Source of the DNA: Chelonoidis abingdonii
Taxonomy: Eukaryota; Chordata; Testudines; Testudinidae
NCBI RefSeq assembly: GCF_003597395.2
Contig: NC_133782.1
Coordinates: 834,233 to 898,232, forward strand
Reading direction: 5' to 3'
DNA: 64,000 nucleotides
Shown here: positions 1-11,835 of the stretch, piece by piece
Layout of the letters: each line of letters begins with the position of its first letter
Position numbering within the stretch: the first letter of the stretch is position 1
Made by a program: the position numbers and the translations under genes
The notes under the pieces: model-generated
The model's database searches: none
Seen by the model: only the letters and a program-made list of their open reading frames with translations
Told to the model about the DNA's origin: nothing

Positions 1-164
1 ACGGAGGGGCAGAGGATGCTGAATGCTCCAAGGAGAGACCCAGGAGGTGAAGACGTGTGAGCTTCTTGCCCTGAACAAGTCTGCTCCAAGGGAGAGGAGG
101 CTCCCCAAAGTCCTGCCTGGCTTTGTGGGGAGCAGTTCCAGAGCATCGCCTGGGGACTCTGTGA
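1..164 (+). repeat. Right end of an LTR-like element (cut by window edge)
   Basis: The sequence matches the last quarter of the LTR family seen complete at 6552-7142, 40397-41106 and (inverted) 18781-19360 and 23383-24094. Shared text includes the stretch about gagaccc-aggaggtgaag and the terminal gactctgtgac. Only the 3' end is in the window, so no target-site duplication can be checked. Confidence 0.7.
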
Positions 165-284
165 CGGGGGGGACAGGGCTCAGGCTGCAGGTCACACTGC
201 GCTCTTGGCACACGCAGCGGCACCTGAGCCGGCAGGAACGGTTTGCGCTGAGTCTAGGTGAGAGTCAAACTCTGCCTCCAAGCT

Positions 285-960
285 TCAGTGACTGCATGCG
301 TGTCACTGTGTGTGTGTGTCACTGTGCGTGTCAGTGTGTGTCACTGTCAGTGTGCGTGTGTGTCAGTGTGTGTGTCACTGCCAGTGTACATGTATGTCAT
401 TGTCCATGTGTCACTGTGCGTGTGTCACTGTCAGTGTGTGTGGGTTTCACTGTGGGTGTGTCACTGTGAGTGTGTTACTATGGGTGTGTGCGTGGGTGTC
501 ACCGTGCATGTGTCAGAGTGTCACTGTGTGTCACTGTCAGTGTGCCTGGGTGTCACTGTGCATGGTCAGTGTGTGTGTGTCACTGTCAGTGTGCATGGGT
601 GTCACTGTGTGTGTGTCGCTGTGGGTGTGTCACTGTCAGTGTGCATAGGTGTCACTGTGCATATCACTGTGTATGTTACTGTCACTGTGTGTGTGTCACT
701 GTGTGTGTGTGTGTTACTGTCAGTGTGCATGTGTCACTGTGTGTGTCAGTGTGCGTGTATCTGTGCATGTCACTGTTAGTGTGCATGTGTGTCACTGTAT
801 GTGTCAGTGTGTGTGTGTGACTGCCAGTGTGCATGTGTATCACTGTGCGTGTCAGTGTGCATGTGTCACTGTGTGCGTGTGTCACTGTCAGTGTGTGTGT
901 ATTACTGTCAGTGTACACGTCACTGTCAGTGTGCATGTGTGTCACTGTGTGTGCATGTGA
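285..960. repeat. GT-rich minisatellite (TGTGTCACTGT/CAGTGTGCATG units)
   Basis: About 670 bp of imperfect tandem units mix TGTGTGTCAC, TGTCAGTG and TGCATG. The alternating purine-pyrimidine text is open in several frames on both strands and produces Cys/Val-rich or His/Thr-rich reading frames. Those are artefacts of the repeat, not genes. Confidence 0.9.
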
Positions 961-964
961 GATG

Positions 965-2900
965 CAGCTGTTTCCTGTAGGTTACATGCTGTTCACACAC
1001 CTCTCAGGCCCCCAGGGCTACAGGCAGATCCCCGATCGGGTCCCCCCCACCCCAGAGAACAATGCAGGAACACTCAGCATGGCATGCAGTGTGCACTGCT
1101 CTTGCTGACAGCTGGACACTCACAGGGCCCGGCTGGCCACTGACGCTGGGTACCGCTATCTCTGCCCTGCTCTGTCAGGCTGGCAGTGCTGCCCCATCAG
1201 CCTTCACCACTCACCACAGCACGGTGCAATGAGCAGCAGCAGCGCTGGCACAAGTGGATCAGTAACACAGGGAAGAACCGGGATCTGTCAGAGCCACAGA
1301 CCTGGAGCTGGCAACCTCCTGATTCCTCAGTGAGAACTAGGAGAGCAGAAGTTCCAGTGTTATTGGGCTTCCCCCCAAAATCAGAGGCTTTGTCTTATAT
1401 ATGCAACTACACAAACACCCCCAAAAATAGCATCCAGATTTGTCACCCTGGCTCTGGTCTCCCCAGTCAGAACCTGCACAGCAAAGGCAGCAGCACTGGC
1501 AGCATGGGGGGAAGAGCTGGGCAAGAAAGGTGAGCGCTGGCTGACGGCTTGCTCAGTATTCGTGGTGCCCACCAGACCTGGGCTAGGCCCCTTCCGCCAC
1601 CAGGCAGGGCCTGTGGCTCCCCCTATTTGCCATGCAGAAAGCCCAGCAAGACCCCATCCCAGCCCCCTAATGGTGCACAGGGCATGGGCAGAGCAGAGGC
1701 TGGGGTGGGGCCAAGAGGCCCTTGGCACTGGGGGTGGCGCTGCTGCAGACATATGATAAGGGGAGGCGGCAGGCGGATTTACAGCCACGGTGCTGCCTGC
1801 TCCAGCAGTGTCGCCCGCTCTGCTCCGCCAGGTGCACTGGGGAGACAGGCAATAAATCTCCAATTTAATAACCTGGTCTCCCTGGCGCAGAGGCCCTGAC
1901 CCCACCAACCCCGCTGGGGACTGGGCCGAGCGGCTCCCGCCTCACAGCTCATTGGAGGTGCAGCTCACCACTTCACGGCAGGCAGACAGACATTAACCCT
2001 GAGTGCTCCGGCTGGGGCTGGGAGAGACGACCAATCCTGGGCCCCTACCCTGCACCATCAGCACTGCCTGCTGGTACTGAGATGGATGGTAATGCAGCCA
2101 TTAATCCTTAGCTGTTTTCTGTTCCAGGTACTAGGAATCATCCTGGCACCGGGTTCTTCCCCGTCACCACACAGAGTTCACCACTGGCCCTTCCCGGGGA
2201 CAGGGCGTCATTGCCACCAGCACAGGAGAGGGAATTTCCAGGCTGGAGGTTAGAGGTGGAGACAGTCTGCGATCAGCCAAGGCTGACACCTGGCAACTGA
2301 CTTCAACTGTGTGAGAGGTGCTCCTGAGGCACAGGCGCACCATGGAGAGCTCTGGCCATCACAGGGGGGTTGCGGGGCAACACAGAGGGCCCCTGGGGCC
2401 AGAGGAGAGTTGGCAGCAGCATGAAAGGCACCTGGGTCACAGGGGGTTGGGGGCAGCGACAAGGGCTTGGGGAGTCACATGGGAGGTTGTGGCTGCAAAT
2501 TAGGAGTAAAAGGCACTGTCAGAGCTGGGGAGGAACCCAGGGCTCGGTTAGCAGAGGGCTGCGGGTTGGGAGTGAGGGGCACCGGCAGAGCAGGTCCCAT
2601 CCCTGGGGTGCCCGGGACTCCCAGCCCCGCCCTGGGGCTGGCTGGGCCCTGCCCCCTCCTGCTTTGCTCGCCCTCACCGCACAGGCAGTGACTTATGGAG
2701 AGCGGGGAGGGACGGGCTCGGAATGGAAACAGCAGCAGCTGGGAGCTGGCGGAGCTGGGAAATCTCCAGACAGCTGGGAGCAGGGAGGAGTCACAGCTCA
2801 GCAGGTCTGGGGGGATTATGGGGCACCCAGCAGCCCCCACCCCCAGCCTGCCTGGGAGCCCCCTGCCAAAGCAGGGTGCTGGCTTTTCCTCGGATTCTCC
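965..2900. other. Non-coding stretch, no feature recognised
   Basis: No coding exon, RNA gene or clear transposon was recognised here. An AATAAA-like signal occurs near 1849 on the plus strand without a recognisable LTR around it. Open frames are short and GC-driven. Confidence 0.4.
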
Positions 2901-2905
2901 CCAAG

Positions 2906-3287
2906 TGTCACGGAGTCTGGGGGTTCCAGCCCTGCACCCCTCTTCCTGGGACCCACAGTGACTTTTATCCAGCCAGTAAAACAGAAGGTTTATTGGACAA
3001 CAGGAACACAGGTTACAGCAGAGCTTGCAGGCACAGTTAGGACCCCTCCACTGAGTCCTTCTGGGGGTTCAGGGTGCTCGGATCCCAGCTAGGATCCCCT
3101 GAATTCCTCCCCATAGCCCAAACCCAAACTGTCCTGCCTTTCCTCCTCCGGCCGAATCCTTTGTCCCTTCTCCTCCGCCCAGGTGCTCCCCCCTCCCCGG
3201 TCGGGTTACAGCCTCAGCACCTGTCCGTCACCTAAAGACATCCCCTGCTCTCCCATTCCCCATGCAGACAGCCCCTACTCCATCACA
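2906..3287 (-). repeat. Solo LTR, about 382 bp, perfect 5-bp target duplication
   Basis: It begins TGTCACGGAG and ends CATCACA as written, with TTTATT (AATAAA on the minus strand) inside, so the LTR reads leftwards. CCAAG occurs at 2901-2905 and again at 3288-3292, a perfect 5-bp target-site duplication. The same family occurs at 5676-6056 and 9242-9624. The 5-bp duplication and TG...CA ends fit a retrovirus-like or Ty3/gypsy-like element. No internal coding part is attached. Confidence 0.9.
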
Positions 3288-3292
3288 CCAAG

Positions 3293-5100
3293 TGTCTCAA
3301 AATCAGTCAGAGCAGGCCCATTGGCAGGGAACCCCAGGGCAGCCCCCAGCTCTCCCCAGGCCCCTCCCCACAAGGGCCCCACAGAGCTGCCCTGCCTGTG
3401 TGCGAGGCTCTACAGGCCAGTCGGGCCCCTTGCCCCCCGCAGCTGCTGCGGGGCAGGCTCTGCTCATGGGGACACCAAAGCTGGCACCTGCCTGAGTGCT
3501 GCCCCCCTACTAGGCTGTTTCCTGGCCACTGTCTGCCAGCATCACCTGCCCCTGCCCCAGAGCCAATGGAGGGGCTAGGCCACGGGAAGCTGAGCTCGGG
3601 GGCTAGTGCCAGCGGCTGCCCTGTGGCAGTGACCGAGGGAGACTTGTGGCAGGACCGGTGCTTGCCCAGGGTAGAGAGAAGACTTTACAGTGCCCTGGTG
3701 ACGTGACTGGAGGGTTTGGGGGGCACCCTGTCACTCATAGGGTCCCCCCACCCCTGCAGCATGGGGCCCAGCCCACCCAGCCCAGGCATCGCTCTGTGGT
3801 TTGGTTCTTCAGATACCTTCCCTTCAAAGCCAAGACACCAGGGATGGGAGAGAAGGGGGGCCGGGAGCCAGGCTTGCCAGGGCTCTGTCCAGAGCCCGGT
3901 GGTCCCTGGACTGGGCACATCTGACAGTGCAGGCCTCGTTTACCTGCTGGCTGGGCAGGGAGCTGGCACCGAGCAGACAGAGCAGCAGCCTGCGAGCAGC
4001 CTGAGGAGGATGGAGCCAATGAGGGGCTGACGGTCCCTGGGGCAGCACAGCAATGTGGGGGATGGGGTGGAGGCTTGAGCCCCTCTGCCAGCCCACACAG
4101 CCTGGCCTGTCTCCTGCCCAGATGTTTTCCAGCAGCTTGGCAGTGAGGCAGGCCTGGGCAGCCTCATTGAGCAGATGACCTCTCTCACCCCACAGACTGT
4201 GCTCACAGGGCGCGCCCCCAGCCTGGGCAGAGGAAGGGGGAGGGGCGAAGCTAGAGGGAAGCCATGGGCATCTCTCTCCTCCCACTCCGCCTGCATCTGC
4301 CTCTGGATGGGGCCTCTGCAGCCTGGGCAGTGGGAGGGCAGAGGCTGCCAGCTGCTCAGACCCGAGGGCCTGGCCCAGGCATGGAGGTCAGTTCCAGTGC
4401 AGGCCTTTTGGCAGCTGGGGCTGGGGCTGGGGCTGGGGCTGGGGCTGGAGCACCCTACAGAGCCCTGCACCGGGCCCTGCCCACCAGCTCCATTCCCTAC
4501 AGCCAGGAGCCCATCTGAGCACCAGGGTGCCTGAGCGCCAGCCCCCTCTCCAACAGCGCTCACTGGCGGCCGCCATTCCCAGCAGCACTGGGGGCTGCTC
4601 AGACAGCATCGGGGCAACTGGGCTGCGGGGAGCAGGACAACAGGCTGGCTGTGGGGGAGCTCCCCCACCCCCTGCCCAGTGCAGCGCTGCTCTGAGGACA
4701 CTGTATACTCCCCTTCACTGTTTTCCTCACCGCTGCCCAGGCAAGCCGGCAGCCAGTAAATCCAGGCTGGGCCAGTGAGACAGAGTACGAGGGGTCTAAA
4801 GAGAAGTGGCAGAGGAGGCCAGTCCCCTCACCCCCAGCCCCCTTCCTTCCCAATGCCAGAGCTGAGCCATCTGCCTGCAGCTTAGCACAGTGCCCCCTGC
4901 TGAGCCCTGCCCTGCCGCCCGCAGCGCGCCACCCCTTCCCCTGCCGCCTGCCACCCCCCACTGGGCCCTGCCCCGCCACCCGGCGCCCCCCACTAGGCCA
5001 CACCCCACCACCCACAGTGTGACCCCCTGCCCTGCTGCCCACAGCACGGCACCCTCCGCTGCGCCCTGCCACCCGCAACACAGCGCCCCCTAGCACCACA
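3293..5100. other. Non-coding stretch with a GGGGCT hexanucleotide run
   Basis: No exon was recognised. At about 4419-4452 there is a short GGGGCT tandem run (five to six units), and 4880-5100 is C-rich low-complexity DNA. Long open frames on both strands reflect high GC content. Confidence 0.4.
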
Positions 5101-5259
5101 ATAGGGCACTTTGTATCAGACCTGGTTACAACACAGGGCTCTGACAGAGGGGGACTCTGTCTGCCCGGGGCAGGACTGTCCCTGGGTTTGGGGTTTGCTC
5201 CTCACGTGCCCTGCTCACCTGACCCCCTGCCTCACATGCCGTGCCCAGCTCCAATTCCC

Positions 5260-5675
5260 CTGCACATGCGGCAGGGCCCCCCTCTCTGATCACCAGCTCC
5301 TTAAGAAGGACATTGTGATCCTGTGCACAAAGAGAGGGTTACGCATGGGGAAGTTCACCAAGGCACAGTTAATCGTGCAGTTGGAGGAGTAGGACCGCTC
5401 TGAGGAGCAGATTCCTGGCTACAAGAGGATCTGGGAGCAGCTGGAACAGCAGCCAGGCATCCCCGAGAGTCTGGTCCCCAACCAGACGAGGGTCTTCGTG
5501 ATCGGGTTCCCCATTAGGGGATCGGAGACGGATGGGATGGGAGCAGAGCCCGAGAGAGCGAGAGGACCGTGAGAGAGAGCAAGAGCCCGAGGAAAAGCTG
5601 CAGGAGAAGCAGCAGCAGCATGGACTGGCGATGGTGGAGCGGAGAGACATAGGGGGCTGCCCGGGGTCAGTGGGG
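5260..5675 (+). pseudogene. Gag-like fragment of a Ty3/gypsy-like retroelement
   Basis: A plus-strand reading frame with in-frame stops encodes a basic, then Glu/Gln/Arg-rich peptide. It contains a short SAP-like helix motif around residues KAQLIVQLEE (near 5364-5393), typical of the N-terminal gag region of some vertebrate gypsy-like elements as I know them. The stop directly after that motif (about 5391) and later stops show it is dead. It is followed at 5676 by an inverted solo-type LTR and then by a reverse-transcriptase fragment, so the element has lost most of its middle. The gag assignment rests on motif and context. Confidence 0.5.
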
Positions 5676-6056
5676 AGACACGGAGTGTGGGGGAGTCCGG
5701 CTCTGCACCCCTCTTCCTGGGACCCACAGTGACTCTTAGCCAGCCAGTAAAATAGAAGGTTTATTGGACAACAGGAATGCAGGTTACAGCAGAGCTTGTA
5801 AGCTCAGCCAGGACCCTTCAATCAAGCCCCTCTGGGCCCTGGAAGCTTAGCCCCCTGAATTCCAACCACCCAGCCCAAAACCGAAACTAAACTTCCTCCC
5901 CTCCAGCTGGCCCCTTCCTTTGTCCAGCTTCCCCGGCAAAGGTGCTGACTCCCTCCCCCCTTACCTGGCTCAGGTTACAGGCTTAAATCCTGTCCCTCAC
6001 CTAAAGACATCCCCTGCTCTCCCATACCCCACGCAGACAGCCCCTACTCCATCACA
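5676..6056 (-). repeat. LTR of the 382-bp family, inserted between gypsy-like fragments
   Basis: Same family as 2906-3287 and 9242-9624, with the AATAAA read on the minus strand. The left terminus is mutated (AGACACGG in place of TGTCACGG). The flanking five bases (tgggg on the left, cgtgc on the right) do not match. Either the duplication has decayed, or an insertion was followed by a deletion that removed the region between gag and reverse transcriptase. Confidence 0.75.
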
Positions 6057-6352
6057 CGTGCGTCTTTAGCCAGACCTGGGAGGAACAGGTGTCTCAGGTG
6101 AAGAGGGAGCTGGGCTGCCTCAAGGAGGTGGGACTGACGGTAAAAGCTGGAAAGTGTAAGGTGGGGACGGCAGAGGTGTTGTATCTGGGCCACAAGGTGG
6201 GGAGCGGCTGCCCAAGCCCAGAGCTGGCCAAGGCCAAGATGGGGGCTCTTAACCAAGAGAGCCTAAATCGCAGACCTGAGTGCTGGGAGAAGACCCCATC
6301 CCAGATTGAACCCCAGGGGTATTGGGGTGGCAAAAGGGTTCGGGTCGCATAA
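6057..6352 (+). pseudogene. Reverse-transcriptase fragment of a Ty3/gypsy-like retroelement
   Basis: An uninterrupted frame from about 6059 carries the pattern Q-T-W-E-E, then GLTVKAGKC, then EVLYLGHKVGSG. This is the palm/thumb region of Ty3/gypsy-type reverse transcriptases (the L-G-H strand and the following Gly). The active-site YxDD box should lie just upstream and is absent, replaced by the inverted LTR that ends at 6056. No RNase H or integrase is visible between here and the 3' LTR at 6552. It is a remnant with no function expected. Confidence 0.75.
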
Positions 6353-6551
6353 ACCTTCCCACATGCGGCCTGCGAGTGCCATCAAGCACACTCGACCTAA
6401 GGGAGGGCGCAAAACTGGACTGTCCTGGTGTAACTCACACCGAGGAATGGGAGAGATGCTGGGGCATCCATGGGAACAGTGGTGGGTTCAAACTTCCCCA
6501 GGTCACTGGCTGAAGTGACCTGTCTCGGTTCAGTCTCGAAGGGGGCAGAGA
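6353..6551 (+). repeat. Retroelement 3' internal sequence with polypurine tract
   Basis: This joins the reverse-transcriptase remnant to the downstream LTR. It ends in GAAGGGGGCAGAGA immediately before TGTGACG, the expected position of the polypurine primer for plus-strand synthesis. The same tract precedes the LTR at 11836. Confidence 0.7.
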
Positions 6552-7142
6552 TGTGACGAACTGGGAATGTTCTTAATGTTCCCTCTGAATCCAGTGGCTG
6601 GGCCTCAGTTCCTGGCTGACCCTCTGTCTCCTGGCAACTAATGGCCAGGCCCTGCCCCCTGCAAGGGGATGCTAAAGGTGGGGGAGAACAAAGAGATCAG
6701 GTAATCTCCTGGCCTGGGAAAGGGGCTGAGCAGAGAGAAGGGGCTGGAGGGGGTTGTTAGTCTGGAGCTGGCTGGGGACGAGGAGTGAAGTGCAGATGTG
6801 GGGGGCCGAGGGGTCCGGTTCGCTGTATCTACAAGCTCTGTTTTAGATACTGTTCCTCTCATTGAATAAACCTCTGTGTTACTGGCTGGCTGAGAGTCAC
6901 GTCTGACTGCAAAGTGGGGGTGCAGGACCCAGTGGCTTCCCCAGGACCCCGGGGGCGGGCTTACTGTGGGAAGCGCACGGAGGGGCAGAGGATGCTGAAT
7001 GCTCCAAGGAGAGACCCAGGAGGTGAAGCCATGGGAGCTTCTTGCCCTGGAGACAGTCTGCTCCAAGGGAGAGGAGGCTCCCAAAATCCTGCCTGGCTTT
7101 GTGGGGAGCAGTTCCAGAGCATCGCCCGGTGACTCCGTGACA
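6552..7142 (+). repeat. 3' LTR of gypsy-like element (591 bp)
   Basis: It starts TGTGACGAAC directly after the polypurine tract and ends CCGTGACA. AATAAA with a downstream CTCTGTGTTACTGGCTGG block lies near 6865. It is therefore a true 3' LTR of the element whose reverse-transcriptase fragment lies just upstream. No matching 5' LTR is found upstream. Related solo copies: 18781-19360, 23383-24094, 40397-41106, and the fragment at 1-164. Confidence 0.85.
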
Positions 7143-9000
7143 CAGGGACAGGCCCGGGGCACCTGATGGGGGGAATCTGCTCAGGTGGCGGAGGGGCTGC
7201 CTGCATCCCAGCCCTCTGCCCTCCCCTGGCTCAGCCTCACGCTCCCCCCCCAGGCAAGCAAGATGGGTAGGCAGATTCCCCTGACAGGCATACAGCAAAT
7301 CTCCCTGGTAACATCAGCAAACCCAACCCCGAGCAACTAAGCCCTGTCACCCAGCCCCCCCGGCGACGCCGGTGCAGCATCCCCTGCAGCCGGCCCAGCT
7401 CTGTGCCGAGCAGCTCCCGCCCCACTCTGGACAGCATAGACCCCTCCCCCACCACGGGGCTGGTGAACAGCTCAAATGATCCCAATAACATTAGGGAACA
7501 CCGCAAGAGAAATGACACTGGGTCTGGTTTCCATGGAAACAAGAGAGCCTCCTTATCCAGTTTGGTACCATGGAGGTTTCCATGGTGCCACGGCTGTATT
7601 TGACCATCTTTTCCATACGCTACATTTGTGGGTCACCACCACCTGTGCCCGAGGCTTTGCATCCCCCAGCGTCCTCATCCGCCTCTCCTTATGCTACCAC
7701 CCACCTGCCCTGAACCTCCACGAGCCTCCCCACACAGCAGCGCAGCAGGGAGCAGGGGCTGCCCATGCCGTGGGGCTGGGTCAGGAACAAGCTGAGCTGG
7801 CTGTGGCTAGTCTAGCAAACGCAAGGCTGGCGTGGGACTGGGAATTGTAGGGGTGGAAGGCACATGCAGGAGACTGGGCCTAGCGCTCCCTCAAGTGGGG
7901 TGGACAGGATGGGTATCGGGTTGGGCACTCTCCAGTCACTGCCCAGCCCCCTCCCTGCCCAGGGTTTACAGCGCGGAGGGTAGGCAGCAGAGTCCGGCTC
8001 CCATCCCCGGCGAGACGTTCTGGATCCATGATGCACAGGACCCATACGTGCCCCAAAGCACAGCCCTGCTCCCCGTCTCCCACACCAGCTGGGCCCATGT
8101 CCCAAGCCAGGAATATGCCAGTCATGGTGCCCCCCACCCCCCACAGAGTCAGGGGTTGCCACAGCAATCAGGTCCTTGCTGGAGCTTACAGCAACTAGTT
8201 CAAGGCTTTATTTTAAGAATCACTTTGAATCTGAGAGTCTCCCCCAGCCGCCAAGGTGGGGGTAACCCTGCCCCTTCATCGGGCCCCTGATCTGCCCCTG
8301 CACCAGGGACAGGGAGCAGCAGGAGCAGGGCAGGCGTTAATCAGGCCCCAGCAGGATCCCTGCAGTCCTGGCTGGGCATGGCAAAACCTCCCATGCAGGC
8401 CGGGGTGTGGAGGGAGGACAAATAGCAGGTGACTCACTGCTCTGTGGGGCGCTGAACTGACCCCCCGGCACCCAAGGAGGGGCCTCACCTGAGCCCCACA
8501 CAGCATGTGCCAAACCGGCTCCTCCCCTCAGCCCGACGGCTGCTGTGACCCAGGCCACCGCCTGCCCCCCTGATCTGCACAGTGCCCCCACTTGGTCATG
8601 CCCTCTGCCTGGAACAGCCCTGCCCAGCCCCCCCTTTCCCAGCTCAAGCCCTGCCAGGCCCCACATTTCCTGGCACAGTCCTCCCGCCCATTGCAGCCCT
8701 GCCCCATGCCACCCAGGCCCCAAGAAGAGATGCGGGGAGGGGACACACTGAGCCAGGTGCATCTGTGCCCAAGGGTAATCCCATGGCAGGGGCTGGGCTT
8801 CCAGGTACTGTGCTCCTGCAGCCCAGGTCCCTGGCAGGTGGGAGCCTCGGGGGGTGGGGGTGAGGGTCCTTCTGGACTCATCCCCCACACACACCCCCAC
8901 CCGAGTTCTGCAGCCCCTGGCCTGAGGTAGTTCTGGGCTCATCTGTGCTGGGAAAACCCACAGCAGCTGCTGGCAGCTCAGGGGCATGGACACGAGCAGT
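7143..9000. other. Non-coding stretch, no feature recognised
   Basis: No exon, LTR pair or RNA gene was recognised in about 1.9 kb. Open frames here are GC-driven and carry no recognisable domain. Confidence 0.4.
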
Positions 9001-9004
9001 TGCC

Positions 9005-9935
9005 AGAGGTGGGAGGGTAGGGAGAGGGACAGGGGTGCTGAGTGTACGGGGAGGGCGAGGGGAGGGCGACAGAGAGTTACGGACAAGGTGCAAGGAGGGA
9101 ACTGCAGGGGGAGGGGAAGTGCAGAGAGATCGGGATAGAGAGGGCTGGGGGTGCAGGGAGGGAGCTGGGGGTACAAGGAAGAGGTGAGGTCAGGGTGCAG
9201 GGAAGGAGCTGTGGGTGCAGGGAGGGGGTGAGGTCGGGGTGTGTCACGGAGTGTGGGGGAGTCTGGCTCTGCACCCCTCTTCCTGGGACTCACAGTGACT
9301 CTCAGCCAGCTAGTAAAACAGAAGGTTTATTGGACAACAGGAACGCAGGTTACAGCAGAGCTTGAAGGCACAACCAGGACCCCTCAACTGAGTCTCTCTG
9401 GGGGTTCAGGAAGCTTAGTCCCCTGAATTCCAACCACCCAGCCCAAAACCGAAACTAAACTCAACTCCCTACAGCCGGCCCCTTTCTTTGTCCAGCTTCC
9501 CGGGCAAAGGTGCTTACCCCCTCCCCCCTGCCTAGCTCGGGTTACAGCCTTAGGTCCTAGTCCCTCATCTAAAGTAATTCCTGGCTCTCCCATCCCCCAC
9601 ACAGACAGTCCCTACTCCATCACAGGGTGCAGGGAGGGAGCTGGGGGTGTAGGTGCAGGGAGGGGGTGGAGTGCGGGTGCAGGGAGGGGGCTGGGAGTGC
9701 AAGGAGGGGTGAGGTCAGGGTGCAGGGAGGGAGCTGGGGGTGCAGGGTGGGGGCTGGGGATGCAAGAAGGGAGCTGGGGGTGCAGGGAGAAGGTGAGGTC
9801 AGGGTGCAGGGAGGGAGCTGGGGGTGCAGGGAGGAAGCTGGGGGTGCAGGAAATGGCATGGCGGGAGTAGGGGGAAGGGGGGAAGCTGGGGGTGCAGGAA
9901 ATGGCATGGCGGGAGTAGGGGGCAAGGAGGGCAGT
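9005..9935. repeat. GGGTGCAGGGAGGGAGCTG minisatellite split by an LTR
   Basis: Purine-rich tandem units (GGTGCAGGGAGGGAGCTGGG and GAGGTCAGG variants) run from about 9005 to 9241 and resume from 9625 to about 9935. The interruption is the solo LTR at 9242-9624. Both strands are open over long stretches, giving spurious frames. Confidence 0.85.
9242..9624 (-). repeat. Solo LTR inside minisatellite, perfect 5-bp duplication
   Basis: A 383-bp copy of the family at 2906-3287. It is flanked by GGGTG at 9237-9241 and again at 9625-9629. It inserted within the tandem array, which continues on either side. Confidence 0.9.
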
Positions 9936-11560
9936 GAAGCAAGTGCCTGGGGAATTGCTTTGCATTTGCAGCCCTTTGCTTCCTGCCCCACGTGGGGCCA
10001 GGGAGGGGATCCTGCACATCGCCCCTAAAGGATTCCAGAGACTCCCCCGGCCTGGCCCCTTCCCCCCAAGGGTCTGTCGCCCACCACACTGCCCCTCCAG
10101 TCCACCCCCAGGCCATGTGGGAGGAAAGCCGCCCTGAGGGGTCAATGGGTGAGCAGGGGGCTCAGGGCAGGCCAGCAAGTGGCTCCCCCACAGCCCAGCT
10201 CCAGCCTGGCCAGACAGGGCTGCAGGCTGCATATGGCCAAGGGTGACCCCTGGTGGCCAGGGAAGGAGGCTCCAGCTCTCACAGTCTGGGAGCAGGCAGG
10301 AGCCGGCCCCTCTGAGCTGGGCTGGGCCAGAGACCCTCAACCTGCTCTCCAGCACAGCCAGCCCGAGGCCAGACATCGCCAGTCCCAGTCATGCTCTTGG
10401 GCTGTGATTTCTGAGCCCCCTGAGTGTGTGGGTGTGTGCGCTGAATGAGTGTGTACACGGCTGCAGTGTGTGTACAGAGTGTTGTATGAACATGTGCACT
10501 GTGTGCGCGCACTCTGCCGTGTGAGTGTGCATGTGCATTATGTTGTGTTGTGTGTTTGTGTGTTATGTCTGCGTGCAACAGCTTGTGCTACAGCTCGCTC
10601 ACATTCATAGGGCACACGGCGGTTTTGGTCCCGTTGTGCCAGGTGCTGCCCATTGAGAGGGCAGCCCTGCCCGGCCCAGCCCAGCTTGGTCACAGTCTGG
10701 TGCAGAGAATGGGGGGCAGTGGGTAGGAAGCTAGAACTGGGACCCACCAAAGCCAGAGGGGCCCCCAAGCGGGGAACCACTGTGAACCTCTGCTGAGCTG
10801 GTGGCAGAGCAGGCTACTGTCTGGAACAGCCAGGGTGGGTCCCCCCTCTCTGGCCACAGACACCTGCTCAGTCTGCTCCATCTGCTCTTAAAGGAGCAGC
10901 TCCCGTTACCGCAGCTGTTAACACCACTGCCCAGGCTTGGCACCCCACACCTGCTGCAGGCCCCTCCCTTAGCCCTGACAACAGCTCTAACAGTCGCATC
11001 AGGTGTCACTCCTGGAGTCAAGTGAGCAGGAGAATCTCAGCTTTCAGTTATAATGAGCTTTGTGGCTGCAAAGACAATCTGGGAAGGGTGGCCTGAGCAC
11101 AGCCCATGGGACTCAGTGATGCAGCAGCAAAGAGAAGCCGGAAGTACCAGGGTTAACACCTCATGATCTCGGTGCACTCGGGTCAGCAGTTCTACAGCGC
11201 ACAGCTCATCAGCAGGGCTGGACCCTAAACCGTCACCGCCCCAGCACTGACCTTGTCCACTGCAGCTAGCGGAGCGGGGGTGGGAGGCGGGAGCAGCTGC
11301 TAGTGTCTCCGTGGGGCAACCCCCACAGGAACACCCTCTGCCCACAGGTCACCCTGTGTGAGGCAGCAGGGCTCTTGTGCTGCGGGGTGCAGAGCCTGGT
11401 CTAGCATTACAGACAACACAGCAGCAGGTACCATGCCCCAGGATGGGTCAGCTGTGGGACCAGACCCAGCACCTGTTGAAGTCAAAGCAGGAGCCTCTCT
11501 AGCATGGGGCACGTGGTCTAGCAGCCAGAGGGTGCCAGGCATTAGTCAGGGGAACACAAG
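9936..11560. other. Non-coding stretch with a short GT-rich tract
   Basis: No exon was recognised. 10420-10570 is TG-rich low-complexity DNA. Nothing else can be named. Confidence 0.4.
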
Positions 11561-11564
11561 CACA

Positions 11565-11712
11565 AATTAAGGAGGACACGAGTGCAGTCCTCAGGTACGT
11601 GAAAGGCTTCCATAGAAAAGCTGGAGAAAAGCAGTTCTCTCTGGCCACCGAGGGCAGGACAAGAGGCGATAGGATCAAACTGCAGCACAGCAGATTTAGA
11701 TTAAATCTCAGG
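11565..11712 (+). repeat. CR1-type LINE fragment (3' part of ORF2)
   Basis: The text matches the C-terminal part of CR1-like ORF2 copies: a region ending in GGACAAGAGGCGATAGG and then a stretch about AGATTTAGATTAAATCTCAGG. It is heavily 5'-truncated and abuts the gypsy-like 3' end at 11713. Confidence 0.55.
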
Positions 11713-11835
11713 TGGTCCATGTGGGGTGGGGGCACAATGTTATAGCTGATGCTTTATCACAGTGCGGGGGCCCTGAACTTCCCCAGGTCACTGGTTAAGT
11801 GACCCTGCTCTGTTCACCCTGGAAGGGGGCAGAGA
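11713..11835 (+). pseudogene. Gypsy-like RNase H end plus polypurine tract
   Basis: At 11736-11759 the plus strand reads NVIADALS, which corresponds to the N-V-A-D-A-L-S-R signature at the end of the RNase H domain of Ty3/gypsy polyproteins. Only about 62 bp separate it from the polypurine tract GGAAGGGGGCAGAGA (11821-11835) and the LTR that starts at 11836. In typical Ty3/gypsy elements an integrase of over 1 kb would lie between. Its absence means either an internal deletion or a polyprotein order with integrase upstream, as in the Gmr1 group. Confidence 0.6.

Noticed and set aside
285..960. CRISPR-like direct repeats
   Set aside because: Units are short, imperfect and without unique spacers. 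This is an ordinary minisatellite in vertebrate DNA.
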